Assembly: GCF_000730625.1 (NCBI RefSeq)
Contig: NZ_BBIT01000006.1
Location: 1-55,219, forward strand
Length of the DNA stretch: 55,219 nt
Source: Pseudomonas oryzihabitans NBRC 102199
Lineage (GTDB): Bacteria > Pseudomonadota > Gammaproteobacteria > Pseudomonadales > Pseudomonadaceae
Direction of reading: 5' to 3'
Each line of letters begins with the position of its first letter. Within the stretch, counting starts at the first letter, position 1. The notes under the pieces are model-generated. The model saw nothing but the letters and a program-made list of their open reading frames with translations, was not told where the DNA came from and searched no databases. Shown here in pieces: positions 9,792-18,564 of the stretch. Position numbers and translations under genes: made by a program.

Positions 9792-10694
9792 CTAGCTCAA
9801 CAGGAAGGCGATGAAGCCGTCACCCAGCCCGGGAAAGGACAGGCTGAAATCGGCGCGACCATTGTTCTGCCGCCAGAGGCTGTAGAGCTTCTCGAAGGGC
9901 TTCTGCACCAAGTGACTGGTGCTGAGTACCAGCGGCGCACCACCCTTGCCGGCGGAGATCATGCCGCTGAGGTCGGCGAGGAAGGCGGTGGCGTTCTCGT
10001 AGATTTCCCGGCTCAGGGTCGCGCTGGCAATGGCGCTGTGGATGGCTGCCGGCGCGAGTCCGGCCAGGGAGCCACCGAGAATGCAGGCCGCGTTGAGGTC
10101 CAGCAGGCAGACGGCTTCCAGTGCCTTGCTCTGCGGATGGCCATAGATGCCGATCACATAGGGCAAGGCCAGCCGATCAACCGGAATCGGCGCCATGGGC
10201 TCTATCTGGCAGACGATGGACGAGAGGCCGAGCAACTGGCGGATGCGCTGTGGGTCAGGGTTGAAACGAGTCGGGATCGGCAGGCTCTCGCGACCGGAGG
10301 ATTCAATGGCCTGTTCGGCGCTGGCGCCATCCTGCAGCACGGTGAGCACCGCCTGCTGCAGGGTTTCCTGGGCGAAGGGCTTGGTCACCACGAAGGCTGC
10401 GCCATTGCGGTAGGCCGCCTCGATGTTGCGCGCCGACGACTCGGTGGTGACAAAACCCACGTGGATGTCGGCGCCCACCCGCTGACGGATCGCCTGGAGC
10501 AGTTCCAGACCGGTCATGCCGGGCATGTGCCAGTCGGTGAGCACCAGGTTGGGCGTCCAACTCTCCAGCAGCGCCACGGCTTCCTCACCGGTGGACGCCA
10601 CGCGCAATTCGATATCCCTGTAACCGGTATTCGCCAGAATCCGCTTGATGATGGTCTGGACCGCTCGACTGTCGTCTACCACGAGGAACTTCAT
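9792..10694 (-). CDS. response regulator with receiver and uncharacterised C-terminal domain
   Basis: The 300-residue protein has a CheY-like receiver at residues 1-120: acidic pair at 7-8 (VVDDSR), phosphoacceptor Asp54 in LTDWHMPG, and the conserved Lys in VVTKPF. The C-terminal 170 residues contain no DNA-binding motif. Their pattern REIYENATAFLADLSGMIS is loosely reminiscent of CheC/CheX-type phosphatase folds, which is a weak guess. No histidine kinase lies beside it. It is downstream of the M48 protease gene and followed 3 nt later by paralog A. Confidence 0.8.
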   Translation of the reverse strand: MKFLVVDDSRAVQTIIKRILANTGYRDIELRVASTGEEAVALLESWTPNLVLTDWHMPGMTGLELLQAIRQRVGADIHVGFVTTESSARNIEAAYRNGAAFVVTKPFAQETLQQAVLTVLQDGASAEQAIESSGRESLPIPTRFNPDPQRIRQLLGLSSIVCQIEPMAPIPVDRLALPYVIGIYGHPQSKALEAVCLLDLNAACILGGSLAGLAPAAIHSAIASATLSREIYENATAFLADLSGMISAGKGGAPLVLSTSHLVQKPFEKLYSLWRQNNGRADFSLSFPGLGDGFIAFLLS

Positions 10695-10761
10695 GCATCA
10701 TCCTGAATTATGAACGCCACGTTATCCCTCGGCGAGCTGTCGCCGCGGGCGCCAGTGTGGA

Positions 10762-12621
10762 TCACAGTGCAGATATCACCTGGCCAGTATCAGCCGAACG
10801 GCAACCTTTTTGCGAGAGCTTGTCATCGGCGAGTGAAAGGTATTCGTCCAGGGCGGGATACGGCAATTCGAGGACCGCACAATAGAGCCTCAGCAGCTCC
10901 AGCTCTGCGGTTTGCACCCTTTCGTCCGCCTCGATGAGACAGAGCAGGCCCTCCAGTACCAGGGTGCGCGCCGCCACGCTCAGCTGGGCGAGCTGCGCCA
11001 GGGCGCCGTCCAGCGCCGGACGCCAGGGACGCGGCGGCGCGTAGCTACAGTGCAAACCGGGAAAGGTACGGGCGACGGCGAGCAGGAAGGCCCGACGAGC
11101 GGCCTGGACGTCATCGTGGCTCTGTTCGGCGGCCACCGCATAGAAGGTAAGGACCGCGGTCCGGGCCTGCGCCAGCTTGCCCCGCCCCGACAGCCGTTGG
11201 CGACCCGGCGCCAAGCTGGCGATCAGCTGACGCTGGATGATCTGCGCCAGGCAGTAGCGGGACAACTCCAGGTCCGGCGCAGCGGCGAAGCCTGCCTTGA
11301 GATCGATCAGCAGCTGGCGCAGGACCGGCCGCGGCAGTTGGCGGATGGCCGGAAAGGTCAGTTGCGCCACCGGCAGCCGCAGAGAGGCATGCAGACTGTT
11401 CACCCAGCGCGCGCCCTCCCCGCCGCCCGCTGCCGGCGGCGTGCCGGCCAGTGCCAGCAACAGCTCCGCCGCCTGCTGCGGCTGGCGCAGCACTTCGAGC
11501 AGGGCCGGTGGAAGGGTGCGCAGGGGCGTATCGGCCAGTGCCGGTGCAACCGGCAGCGCTACGGCGGTCGGCGGCGGCGAAGCGGGCGGCGTACCCCCTG
11601 CCACATAGGCGACGCCCATGGGCAGCAAGGCTTCCGCCCGGAGGCGCTCCAACTGCCATTCGTCGAAGTCCGGTTCCAGGTGCTGGATGCGCTCCAGCAC
11701 CGGGGGATGGGTGGCGAACCAGGAGGCGCCCGAGTCGCCCAGCACCATGTGCGCGACGCTGCGCGCCCGACGGTGATAGAGCCGCCCCTGCAGCGGATGG
11801 GCGGCGATCTTCTTCAGGGCATTGGCCAGACCCTGGGGCTGGCGGGTGAACTGCACGGCGGAGGCATCCGCCAGACGCTCGCGTGAGCGCGCCGCCGCGG
11901 CCTGGATCAGGTTGGCGAAGAACAGTCCGCAGCCGCCGACCGCCAGCAGCACGGTGCCCAGCAACCAGCCCAGCAGGTGGTTGCCATCGACCCGGGTGAT
12001 GGTCGAGGTGCGATCCGAGAAGAGCTCCTGTCCGAGGTCGGCGATCAGGCTGATGCCATGCAGCCAGCCCAGCAGGCGCAGATTCAGGCGCATGTCGCCG
12101 TTGAGCAGATGACTGAATTCATGGGCGACGACACCCTGCAATTCGTCCCTGTTCAAGAGCTGGAGCGCGCCGCGGGTCAGGCACAGGCTGGCATCTGCCG
12201 GTCCGTAGCCGCTGATGAAGGCATTGATGGCCGGCTCGTCCGGCAGCAGGTACAGCCGCGGCACCGGTACGCCGGCGGCCAGGGCCATCTCCGCCACCAC
12301 GTTGTGCAGCTGACGGGTACGGGGGTCGGTCTCATCGTCCAATGGCACGGCGCCCAGCCGCCTGACCACGGCCTCGCCGCCCTGGCGCGCCAGTTGCCGC
12401 ACCTTCCAGAAGGAAGCGCCGGCGATGATGCCGGTGAATGCCAGGCCGGTCTTGACCAGCGTCGCCCCACGCCCACCGAGGTAGTCGATCACCTCCCGCG
12501 GCAGGAACACCAGGGCCAGACCGGCGCTGGCCAGCGCCATGAGCAGCACCACCAGGGCCAGCAAGGCAAGACACAGCCGGGTGCGCCGGCGCGCCGCGGC
12601 CTGGTCGTCGAGAAAGCGCAC
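10762..12621 (-). CDS. M48 family membrane zinc metallopeptidase (HtpX/Ste24-like)
   Basis: The 619-residue protein has two N-terminal membrane segments (about residues 14-40 and 55-72) and the zinc motif HEFSH at 167-171. More hydrophobic stretches follow near 180-240. The C-terminal region of about 250 residues is not seen in the roughly 290-residue HtpX and may carry a helical accessory domain. Such long M48 proteases are repeatedly paired with LemA, as here: lemA ends 4 nt upstream. The likely role is membrane protein quality control. Confidence 0.85.
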   Translation of the reverse strand: MRFLDDQAAARRRTRLCLALLALVVLLMALASAGLALVFLPREVIDYLGGRGATLVKTGLAFTGIIAGASFWKVRQLARQGGEAVVRRLGAVPLDDETDPRTRQLHNVVAEMALAAGVPVPRLYLLPDEPAINAFISGYGPADASLCLTRGALQLLNRDELQGVVAHEFSHLLNGDMRLNLRLLGWLHGISLIADLGQELFSDRTSTITRVDGNHLLGWLLGTVLLAVGGCGLFFANLIQAAAARSRERLADASAVQFTRQPQGLANALKKIAAHPLQGRLYHRRARSVAHMVLGDSGASWFATHPPVLERIQHLEPDFDEWQLERLRAEALLPMGVAYVAGGTPPASPPPTAVALPVAPALADTPLRTLPPALLEVLRQPQQAAELLLALAGTPPAAGGGEGARWVNSLHASLRLPVAQLTFPAIRQLPRPVLRQLLIDLKAGFAAAPDLELSRYCLAQIIQRQLIASLAPGRQRLSGRGKLAQARTAVLTFYAVAAEQSHDDVQAARRAFLLAVARTFPGLHCSYAPPRPWRPALDGALAQLAQLSVAARTLVLEGLLCLIEADERVQTAELELLRLYCAVLELPYPALDEYLSLADDKLSQKGCRSADTGQVISAL

Positions 12622-12625
12622 GCGC

Positions 12626-13213
12626 TCAGCTCAGGCTGATGCGCGGGGTCTGGCGGGCGGCCCCGTCCGGCAAGGTCAGCGGCTGCGCCAGGCGAAAGCC
12701 GAAGCGACGGGCGAGCAGCGATCCGGGGAAGGTCTCGCAGCGATTGTTGTAGTCCATCACCGCATCGTTATGGGCCTGACGGGCATAGGCCAGGCGATTT
12801 TCCGTGGAGCTCAGCTCTTCCATCAGCTGCAGGACCGTGTCGTTGGCCTTGAGCTCCGGATAGGCCTCGCTCACGGCGAACAGCCGCCCAAGGGCGATGC
12901 CGAGTCCCTGCTCGCCCTGCTCCAGGGCGTGCAGGGCGACGGGATCCTCCGGCCGGGTCTTGGCCTGGTGCAGGCCGGACTGCGCCTGCTGGCGCGCCGT
13001 CATCACCGCCTGCAGCGTTTCGCGCTCGTGCTGCAGATAGCCCTTCACCGCTTCCACCAGATTGGGGATGAGATCGTGCCGGCGGGTGAGCTGGACATCG
13101 ATCTGGGCGAAGGCGTTGCGGTAGGCGTTACGCGCCGTGACCAGAGCGTTGTAGAGGCTGATCGCGAACAGGCCGAGAGCGACCAAGGCAGCCAGCAGGA
13201 GCAGCAGTTTCAT
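12626..13213 (-). CDS. lemA: LemA family protein
   Basis: The 195-residue protein has one N-terminal membrane helix (residues 2-22). The LemA core follows: YNALVTARNAYRNAFAQIDVQL, RRHDLIPNLVEAVKGY, and LYAYPELKAND-like text as SEAYPELKAND, then ENRLAYARQAHNDAV. LemA proteins expose a helical bundle, often outside the inner membrane. Their biochemical role is unclear, but they occur beside M48 proteases as in this operon. Here lemA does not mean the GacS sensor that once bore the name. Confidence 0.9.
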   Translation of the reverse strand: MKLLLLLAALVALGLFAISLYNALVTARNAYRNAFAQIDVQLTRRHDLIPNLVEAVKGYLQHERETLQAVMTARQQAQSGLHQAKTRPEDPVALHALEQGEQGLGIALGRLFAVSEAYPELKANDTVLQLMEELSSTENRLAYARQAHNDAVMDYNNRCETFPGSLLARRFGFRLAQPLTLPDGAARQTPRISLS

Positions 13214-13336
13214 CGAATCGTCCTTGAAGGTGCTGAGAATTTCCAGTCTAGGGCGCGCGCCGCTGCGCCCGCTGCACAGCGCGACGGATGCGGCGGTTGA
13301 GGGGATGGCTGGTGAATCCGGGGGGCATACCGCGGT

Positions 13337-13945
13337 TCAAGACGGGGATGGCGTGCCCGGGTCGGTGGGCTGGCGTGGCGCTGCGTCCGCCTTGCGGCCG
13401 GGCTGGAGCTGCAGCAGCAGGGCATCGCGCTCCTGACGCATCTGGGCGAGGCTGGTCTGGGTCCGGGTCAGTTCCTCCTGCAGTCGCTGGGCCTGGGCTT
13501 CGGAGGCGCGCAATTCGCGATTCTGCGCGCGCAGGCCGGTCACCACCTTGTGCGCCCGAGTGAGCCGCATGACCATGTTGTCGACCTTGAGCTCCAGGGC
13601 TTCGCGGTGCGACAGCAATTCCTCGACATAGGGGTCGTCGCTTTTCTTCCACTCGGGATAGTTGGCGTCGTACACCTCTTCCGGGCCCTCGTCGAAGAGA
13701 TCGACGTTACGGTTCGCCGCCGGGGCGGGACTGGCGGGAAGTGGCGGCGGCGGAGCGTTGGCAGGCGCGCTGTCGACCACCTCAGGGGCAACCGGCGCCT
13801 GCTCCTCGTTAGCGCCCTCGGCCTTGGAAGCCGCGTCGCTGGCGACGTACCGCTGCCACAGCAGAAACACCACCAGGGCGATCAGCAGGATATTGCACAG
13901 GGTTATCAGGACGAATCCCCAATCCATCAGCTGTGCATGACTCAT
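13337..13945 (-). CDS. single-pass membrane protein with coiled coil (paralog B)
   Basis: The 202-residue protein begins MSHAQLMDWGFVLITLCN with a membrane helix at about residues 9-30. A Pro/Ala-rich acidic linker, YPEWKKSDDPYVEELLSHRE, and a shorter coiled coil follow. It mirrors paralog A at 8934-9788 and lacks that protein's second coiled-coil half. It lies 124 nt upstream of lemA and would be the first gene of the leftward group. No family name recognised. Confidence 0.72.
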   Translation of the reverse strand: MSHAQLMDWGFVLITLCNILLIALVVFLLWQRYVASDAASKAEGANEEQAPVAPEVVDSAPANAPPPPLPASPAPAANRNVDLFDEGPEEVYDANYPEWKKSDDPYVEELLSHREALELKVDNMVMRLTRAHKVVTGLRAQNRELRASEAQAQRLQEELTRTQTSLAQMRQERDALLLQLQPGRKADAAPRQPTDPGTPSPS

Positions 13946-14183
13946 CTGCCGCTCCGTGCTTTTCCGGTGACTGGATCCAAGGCCTGTCGAGACCTCTCGC
14001 CTACCCTGTCGGCGGCGGCGCCTCGTTCTGCAGCCGATTTGAATACAGCTGGCAGCCTAAAGCATTTCTATCAGCCAAGCGGCGCCAGGGCGGAGACGAA
14101 TTGTCAGGCACGGGGGTGTGCGCGGTTTTTCCACTGGGCAGCAGAGGCGCTACAGGCTAGGGCCGCGCGGGAAAATCCGGGCG

Positions 14184-14214
14184 AAAAAAAGCCCGACGCT
14201 GGACGTCAGGCTTT
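14184..14214 (-). terminator. rho-independent terminator of the yeaC-like/DUF2797/pepN operon
   Basis: On the minus strand the stem AAAGCCTGACG/CGTCGGGCTTT closes a short loop and is followed by seven U. It lies about 115 nt past the pepN stop. The rest of the 13,946-14,328 gap holds only the palindromic repeat listed separately; I see no gene there. Confidence 0.85.
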
Positions 14215-14230
14215 GCAACGGTGGGCGGAT

Positions 14231-14308
14231 GTTGGGCTTCGCTGCGCTCAACCCAACCTACGGGAGGAGGTAGGTTGGATTGAGACGGCTCTGTCGTCGA
14301 AGCCCAAC
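14231..14308. repeat. REP-like inverted repeat, two arms
   Basis: The left arm starts GTTGGGCTTCGCTGCGCTCA and continues to CCTACG. The right arm starts GTAGGTTGGATTGAG and ends GAAGCCCAAC, its approximate reverse complement. The same unit recurs at 18,286-18,378 (arms in the opposite order) and as one arm at 54,891-54,919. This is an intergenic palindromic repeat of pseudomonad type. Confidence 0.75.
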
Positions 14309-14328
14309 AAGCAGCCCAGTCGGATCTC

Positions 14329-16968
14329 CTACGCCAGGCTCTTGCTCACCACCTCGTAGACGTCGCTGGACAACTCGCCGCTGGCCAGGATGCGCTCCAG
14401 CTCGGCGCGCATCAGCGCCTGACGCGCCGGGCCGTACTTCTTCCAGCGGGTCAGGGGCGTCAGCAGCCGCGAGGCGATCTGCGGATTGAGGCGGTTGAGG
14501 ATGATGATCTGGTCGGCCAGGAAGCGATAGCCGCTGCCATCCTCGGCGTGGAAATTGACCAGGTTGCTGTTGGCGAAGGCTCCGATCAGCGCACGCACCT
14601 TGTTGGGGTTCTTCAGGGTGAAGACCGGATTTTCCATCAGCGCCTGGACGCGCGCCAGACCACCCGGCAGGGGGCTGGACGCCTGGACGCTGAGCCAGGT
14701 GTCCATGACCAGCGGATCGCTCTTGAACTCTTCGAAGAAGCGCGCCAGGACGTCGGCCTTTTCCTGCTCGAAACCGGAATTGACCAGGGCACTCAGGGCA
14801 GCCAGGCGCTCGGTCATGTTGTCGGCGTTGTCGAACTGCTCCAGGGCGGCGTCGCGCGCCTCCGGCTCTTCCAGCAGCATCAGATAGCCGAGTACGGCGT
14901 TCTGCAGACTGCGGCGGGCGATATGGTCGGCGCTGGCCTGGTAGGGCGTGGTACGCGAGGCCTCGCGGGCGCTGCGATAGCGCTGCCAGAGCACGTCGCG
15001 CAGGGCTTCGGCGATGGCCCGACGCGCCTGACGGCGGGCGCCGTGGATGGCCCCGGGATCGGCCTGCTCGGACAGTTCCACCAGATAGGCTTCGGACGGC
15101 AGCGAGAGCATCTCGGCGACCATGGCCGGATCGAGGGACTCGTCCGCCGCCACGGTGCGCAGGGCTTCCACCAGCCGGGTGTCCAGCGGCTCGCCGGCGA
15201 TCATGCCCTGCAGCACCTGCACGGCCAGCTGCTGGCCGGCGTCCCAGCGGTTGAAGCCGTCGCTGTCGTGCTGCATGAGGAAGGTCAGCTGTTCACGGCT
15301 GTAGGGGAAGCTGAGCTTGACCGGCGCGGAGAAGCCACGCAGCAGCGACGGCAGCGGGCGCTCGGGCACGTCGACGAAGGTAAAGGTCTGCTCGGCCTGG
15401 GTGACCGACAGCACCCGGTCGGTGCCCTGGGCAGAGCCCTCGCCTTCCAGGCGCAGCGGCAGGTCGCGCCCCTGGCCATCCAGCAGACCGAGCTGGACCG
15501 GGATCACGAAGGGCTCCTTGGTCGGCTGGCCCGGGGTGGGCGGGCAGCTCTGGCTGAAGGTCAGCCGATAGGTCTGGGCCGCGGCGTCATAGCCGTCGCT
15601 GACCGCCAGGCGCGGGGTGCCGGACTGGCTGTACCAGCGCTTGAACTGGCTGAAGTCGGCGCCATTGGCGTCTTCCAGGGCCTTGATGAAGTCGTCGCAG
15701 GTCACCGCCTGACCGTCGTGGCGCTCGAAGTAGAGATCGGTGCCCTTGCGGAAGCCCTCGGCGCCCAGCAGGGTGTGCAGCATCCGCACCACCTCGGCGC
15801 CCTTCTCGTACACCGTCAGGGTGTAGAAGTTGGAAATCTCGATGAAGTGGTCCGGGCGCACCGGGTGGGCCATGGGACCGGCGTCCTCGGCGAACTGGTT
15901 GGTGCGCAGGAAGGCCACGTCCTCGATGCGCTTGACCGTGGGCGAATTCATGTCGGAGCTGAAGCCGGCATCGCGGAACACGGTGAAGCCTTCCTTGAGC
16001 GACAGCTGGAACCAGTCGCGGCAGGTCACGCGATTGCCCGACCAGTTGTGGAAGTATTCGTGAGCGACGATGGCCTCGACGCGCTGATGGGCGGCGTCGG
16101 TGGCGGTGCGCGGGCTGGCCAGCACGGCGCTGGAGTTGAAGATGTTGAGGCCCTTGTTCTCCATGGCTCCCATGTTGAAGTCGTTCACCGCGACGATCAT
16201 GAAGATGTCCAGATCGTATTCGCGGCCATAGACCTCCTCGTCCCAGCGCATGGACTTCTTCAGGCTGTCCATGGCGTGCTGCAGCTTGCCGATGTTCTCC
16301 GGTTCGACGTAGATGCGCAGGGCCACGTCGCGGCCACTGCCGGTGCGGTAGCTGTCTTCGACGCACCAGAGGTCACCGGCGACCAGGGCGAACAGGTAGG
16401 CCGGCTTGGGGAAGGGATCTTCCCAGGTGGCCCAGTGACGGCCGCCCTCGGCTTCGCCGCTGGCCACCGGGTTGCCGTTGGAGAGCAGGATCGGGTACTT
16501 GGCCTTGTCGGCTTCCACCGTGGTGGTGAAGACGCTCATCACGTCCGGCCGATCCAGGTAGTAGGTGATCTTGCGGAAGCCTTCGGCCTCGCACTGGGTG
16601 CAGAACATGGTGCCGGAGACGTACAGGCCTTCCAGGGCGGTGTTGCTTTCCGGATGGATGCGCACCGAGGTCTTGAGCACGAAGGCTTCGCCCTGGGGCT
16701 GCAGGGTCAGGCTGCCCGCCTCGACCTGATAGTCGTCGGCGGCCAGGGCCTGGTCGTCCAGCGCCACGGCCAGCAGCTCCAGTTCCTCGCCATGCAGCAC
16801 CAGCGGCGGCAGGCCCGCGCCACGGGCCGGATTGCGCTGCAGCCGCAATTCGGCATGTACCAGGGTCTGGTCGTCGTGCAGCTCGAATCTGAGGCGGGTC
16901 TCCTCGATGAGGTACTCGGGCGCCTGGTAGTCCTTGAGATAGATGGTCTGGGGCTGGTCGGTGCGCAT
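14329..16968 (-). CDS. pepN: aminopeptidase N (M1 family)
   Basis: The 879-residue zinc aminopeptidase releases N-terminal residues from cytosolic peptides. It has the exopeptidase motif GAMEN (267-271), the zinc motif HEYFH (303-307) followed by NWSGNRVT, and the third ligand Glu326 in SLKEGF. Length matches the gamma-proteobacterial enzyme. It is the last gene of a leftward group after the DUF1315 (yeaC-like) and DUF2797 genes, 11 nt behind the latter, and ends before a strong terminator. Confidence 0.96.
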   Translation of the reverse strand: MRTDQPQTIYLKDYQAPEYLIEETRLRFELHDDQTLVHAELRLQRNPARGAGLPPLVLHGEELELLAVALDDQALAADDYQVEAGSLTLQPQGEAFVLKTSVRIHPESNTALEGLYVSGTMFCTQCEAEGFRKITYYLDRPDVMSVFTTTVEADKAKYPILLSNGNPVASGEAEGGRHWATWEDPFPKPAYLFALVAGDLWCVEDSYRTGSGRDVALRIYVEPENIGKLQHAMDSLKKSMRWDEEVYGREYDLDIFMIVAVNDFNMGAMENKGLNIFNSSAVLASPRTATDAAHQRVEAIVAHEYFHNWSGNRVTCRDWFQLSLKEGFTVFRDAGFSSDMNSPTVKRIEDVAFLRTNQFAEDAGPMAHPVRPDHFIEISNFYTLTVYEKGAEVVRMLHTLLGAEGFRKGTDLYFERHDGQAVTCDDFIKALEDANGADFSQFKRWYSQSGTPRLAVSDGYDAAAQTYRLTFSQSCPPTPGQPTKEPFVIPVQLGLLDGQGRDLPLRLEGEGSAQGTDRVLSVTQAEQTFTFVDVPERPLPSLLRGFSAPVKLSFPYSREQLTFLMQHDSDGFNRWDAGQQLAVQVLQGMIAGEPLDTRLVEALRTVAADESLDPAMVAEMLSLPSEAYLVELSEQADPGAIHGARRQARRAIAEALRDVLWQRYRSAREASRTTPYQASADHIARRSLQNAVLGYLMLLEEPEARDAALEQFDNADNMTERLAALSALVNSGFEQEKADVLARFFEEFKSDPLVMDTWLSVQASSPLPGGLARVQALMENPVFTLKNPNKVRALIGAFANSNLVNFHAEDGSGYRFLADQIIILNRLNPQIASRLLTPLTRWKKYGPARQALMRAELERILASGELSSDVYEVVSKSLA

Positions 16969-16979
16969 GGCTTACGTCC

Positions 16980-17822
16980 TTACATCTCTGCTGCGGAGGC
17001 GGACACGGCCAGCTGATAGGCCGTGTACTTGCGAATATTGATCACGCCGGTATCGAACATCAGGTATTGACCCTTGATGCCCAGCAGCGTGCCTTCCACC
17101 ACGGGGGTCTTTTCCAGGTCGTGGCTGACCACCTTGGTGGGATAGACCGTCACCGGATAATGGATCTCGATGGGCGCCATGTCGACCACCGGCTGGATCG
17201 CCTGCAGACCGAAGCGGCCCTGGAGATCGTCCAGACCCTGGGCGCAGGCGTCGAAGATCCGCTCGCGCACCGCCACCAGGTCTTCCGGTGCGGCCACGCC
17301 CTTGAGCATGGCGCGCCAATTGGTGCGATCGCCCACCTGGCTGCGCAGCAGGTCTTCCACCAGGCCGGACTGCTGGCGCGTGGCGACCCTCAGGATCGGC
17401 AGCGCCTGGTAGGCGCCCTGGTCGATCCAGCGGGTGGGCAGCTGGGTGGCGCGGGTGATGCCCACCTTGAGCCCCGAGGAGTTGGCCAGGTAGACGACGT
17501 GGGGCACCATGCAATGGGCTTCGCCCCACTCCGGCTGGCGACAGGTGCCATGCTCGTAGTGGCACTTTTCGGGGCTGACGATGCAGCTGTCGCACTGGGC
17601 CAGGGCGGTGAAGCAGGGATAGCAGTAGCCCTGGCTAAAGCTTTTGCGGGTCTTGCGGCCGCAGTGGGTGCAGTGGATGGCGCCCAGGTATTCCAGGCGC
17701 AGGCGACGGCCGATCAGCGGATTGACCGGTACCTCGCGCTCGTCGAGGCGAAAGGCGTAGTTGACGGGGTCGGCCAGGGTCACGGCCATCTTGCGCAGGG
17801 CGCCACGGCCCAGTTCGGTCAT
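16980..17822 (-). CDS. DUF2797 family protein with zinc-binding cysteines
   Basis: The protein (about 280 residues) has cysteine clusters CTHCGRKTRKSF, CYPCF and CDSC, and further Cys/His in CHYEHGTC and AHCM. These suggest one or two structural zinc sites. The later block KVGITRATQLPTRWIDQGA is typical of DUF2797 and recalls GIY-YIG-like strands, although nuclease activity is unproven. A GTG directly precedes the ATG I chose, and neither has a strong ribosome site. It lies between the yeaC-like gene and pepN on the same strand. Confidence 0.8.
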   Translation of the reverse strand: MTELGRGALRKMAVTLADPVNYAFRLDEREVPVNPLIGRRLRLEYLGAIHCTHCGRKTRKSFSQGYCYPCFTALAQCDSCIVSPEKCHYEHGTCRQPEWGEAHCMVPHVVYLANSSGLKVGITRATQLPTRWIDQGAYQALPILRVATRQQSGLVEDLLRSQVGDRTNWRAMLKGVAAPEDLVAVRERIFDACAQGLDDLQGRFGLQAIQPVVDMAPIEIHYPVTVYPTKVVSHDLEKTPVVEGTLLGIKGQYLMFDTGVINIRKYTAYQLAVSASAAEM

Positions 17823-17907
17823 CACGGTAGGAATTTCTCGATTTCTAAAAGACGCGAGGTGCCTCTTCGTCGCCGAAGGGCACCTCGTCGGGGTAAGGCG
17901 CTGACAA

Positions 17908-18171
17908 TCAGTGGATGGCGTCGGACTTGAACAGGATGTTCTCGATGGGCACCGACTTGGAGGCGCACTCCTGGGGACCCATGTAGCCGGTCCGCTGGTC
18001 TTCGGGCAGGTGCTTGGCCTCGTAGGCGATCACCGCCTGCAGACAGAGCTCGACCTGGTCGCGACTGAGCTTGCGGCCGTCCGGCCACTTGCCGATCTCC
18101 ACGGCCAGCTTGAGGCCTTCGTAGATATCGGGGGTGATGTTTTCCAGCATCTGGGCGAAGGATGTCGACAT
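17908..18171 (-). CDS. DUF1315 (YeaC-like) family protein
   Basis: The 87-residue protein has FAQMLENITPDIYEGLKLAV and EIGKWPDGRKLSRDQVE, then LCLQAVIAYE, the conserved text of the DUF1315/YeaC family. Small, soluble, function unknown. It heads the leftward group that continues into DUF2797 and pepN. Confidence 0.85.
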   Translation of the reverse strand: MSTSFAQMLENITPDIYEGLKLAVEIGKWPDGRKLSRDQVELCLQAVIAYEAKHLPEDQRTGYMGPQECASKSVPIENILFKSDAIH

Positions 18172-18285
18172 GGGTCGCTCCGGACTCTAGTGAACCGCCA
18201 GTTTACCGGGCTGCAGGCGACGGCGCACCTGGCCTGGTTCAATGGTGGTCATAGGTTGTATTTCGGCTCGCGGCCCGGTGTCGCG

Positions 18286-18378
18286 ATAGGCTGGGTTGAG
18301 ACGGCTCCATCGTCGAAGCCCGACAGGGGCGATGCCGGATTGGGCTGTTGGGCTTCGCTGCGCTCAACCCGACCTACG
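18286..18378. repeat. REP-like inverted repeat, second copy
   Basis: Arms start GGGTTGAGACGGCTCCATCG (18,293 on) and TGTTGGGCTTCGCTGCGCTC (18,346 on), continuing to CCTACG. They are the same two units as at 14,231 but in the reverse order. It lies in the gene-free gap 18,172-18,564. Confidence 0.75.
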
Positions 18379-18393
18379 CGGATGCGAATCCCG

Positions 18394-18424
18394 TAGCGTG
18401 GAAAACGGTCTGGCCTTTTCCACT
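18394..18424. repeat. GTGGAAAA hairpin repeat, diverged copy
   Basis: TAGCGTGGAAAACGG, a short loop, then TTTTCCACTG. The arms GTGGAAAA/TTTTCCAC pair. Two exact 37-nt relatives lie at 55,058 and 55,170. A CCCTCACCCCAACC stretch follows here and also near 55,111. I see nothing else in the gap up to the phosphoesterase gene. Confidence 0.65.
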
Positions 18425-18564
18425 GAAGAATTCGGGTCAGGGTCGCCCTCACCCCAACCTCCTCACCCAGGGAGCGGGCGCTAGCCGAGCAGGCCTACCC
18501 TGCAACAGGTCTGAACCCTGGCACCTGGCCGCCATCAGAGCAGGAAGCGCTTCCTGGAGACCCC

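Noticed and set aside
12626-13213. LemA as the global sensor kinase GacS
   Set aside because: Only the name is shared. This is the small membrane LemA family with no kinase motifs.
14548-17016. An 822-residue plus-strand frame
   Set aside because: It is the antisense shadow of pepN. The opposite strand has GAMEN, HEYFH and full-length homology, while this frame has no motif.
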